A stretch of 5,938 nucleotides of DNA from Thermodesulfobacteriota bacterium (GTDB lineage Bacteria; Desulfobacterota; Desulfomonilia; Desulfomonilales; Desulfomonilaceae), in assembly GCA_030837305.1 (NCBI GenBank), contig JAUPKT010000536.1:1-5938 (forward strand). Direction: 5' to 3'. The position numbers were made by a program, and so were the translations under genes. The notes under the pieces are model-generated. The model saw only the letters and a program-made list of their open reading frames with translations. It had not been told where the DNA came from and did no database searches. Below are positions 5,576-5,938 of the stretch, piece after piece. The stretch's first letter is position 1; each line of letters begins with the position of its first letter.

Positions 5576-5938
5576 TCAGTTCTTCGCATGCCCGAGGTAT
5601 GCTTTGACAACTTCAGGATTAGAAGCAATTTCTTGGGGTCGACCTTCAGCTATCTTGAGGCCGAAGTTGAGTACGGCTACGGTATCAGAGAGATCCATGA
5701 CCAAACCCATATCGTGTTCAATGATGATAACGGTTATCTTCATGCTCTCATTGATGTCGAGGAGATACCGTGCCATGTCCTCTCTCTCTTCAAGGTTCAT
5801 GCCGCTGACCGGTTCGTCCACGAGAATGACAAGCGGGTCCATGGCCAATGCACGGCCCAACTCCACTCTCTTTTGGAGACCGTAAGGGAGAGCGGACACT
5901 GGCATTTTTCGAACTCGCTGCAAGTCGAGGAGTTCTAT
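5576..5938 (-). CDS. livG: LivG-type ABC transporter ATP-binding protein, C-terminal fragment
   Basis: The 120 visible codons are the C-terminal half of an ATPase of about 250-260 residues; the N-terminus with the Walker A loop lies beyond the right edge. In fragment numbering the signature loop is ALPYGLQKRVELGRALA (16-32), the LivG/LivF variant of LSGGQ in which PYG-Q replaces SGGQ. Walker B and the catalytic glutamate are VILVDEP (37-43), the D-loop is SGMN (45-48), and the switch histidine is in IIEHDMGLVM (72-81). The end, VLNFGLKIAEGRPQEIASNP followed by EVVKAYLG, is the usual LivG-type tail. The EHDM motif and the SGMN D-loop favour LivG over LivF, although one fragment cannot prove it. 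It would hydrolyse ATP at the cytoplasmic face of LivH/LivM. The gene ends 46 bases before the ligase start and is the first visible gene of the operon; no promoter is in view. Confidence 0.9.
   Translation of the reverse strand: MELLDLQRVRKMPVSALPYGLQKRVELGRALAMDPLVILVDEPVSGMNLEEREDMARYLLDINESMKITVIIIEHDMGLVMDLSDTVAVLNFGLKIAEGRPQEIASNPEVVKAYLGHAKN

Noticed and set aside
5530..5628. Longer N-terminus for the ligase, starting at 5628 or 5544
   Set aside because: The 5628 start would overlap the livG end and adds residues unlike the family N-terminus; 5544 lacks a ribosome site, whereas 5529 has AGGA at 5 bases and starts at the typical TLPKLL region.

Overview
The window looks like ordinary chromosome from an anaerobic, Desulfobacterota-type (former Deltaproteobacteria) bacterium. 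I infer this from mid-range base composition, from protein families that resemble those in sulfate reducers and syntrophs, and from the order ABC ATPase, AMP-forming acyl-CoA ligase, two permeases, binding protein, which I recall as common in that group. The assignment is an inference. Every gene I can support lies on the minus strand, so the operon reads from the right edge to the left.

In transcription order: the C-terminal half of a LivG-type ATPase (5938-5576, cut by the window edge); a complete long-chain fatty-acid-CoA ligase-type enzyme (5529-3724); a LivH-type permease (3683-2787); a LivM-type permease (2776-1739); and a LivK-type periplasmic binding protein (1625-414). Gaps within the block are 46, 40, 9 or 10, and 113 bases. 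The widest gap, before livK, holds a stem-loop at the livM stop, a second imperfect dyad, and the best Shine-Dalgarno sequence of the window. This fits separate tuning of binding-protein output.

The livK stop is followed by a 262-base intergenic stretch (152-413). It holds a perfect 13-bp hairpin (366-393), likely the 3' end of the operon transcript, and a REP-like palindromic repeat (242-291). At the left edge is the 50-codon N-terminus of a nitronate monooxygenase/2-nitropropane dioxygenase-like flavoprotein (151-1), also on the minus strand and easily missed because it is short and cut off.

Together the main genes form a hydrophobic amino acid uptake (HAAT) ABC importer with a built-in CoA ligase. 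The binding protein would capture a solute in the periplasm, LivH/LivM would move it across the inner membrane using LivG and a LivF partner not seen here, and the ligase could activate an imported carboxylic acid to its CoA thioester. The substrate cannot be read from the sequence; 'branched-chain amino acid' is only the family label. I see no defence system, CRISPR array, insertion sequence, tRNA or rRNA, and no convincing undescribed system. The points most worth a second look are the ligase-transporter coupling, the edge gene and the intergenic secondary structures.
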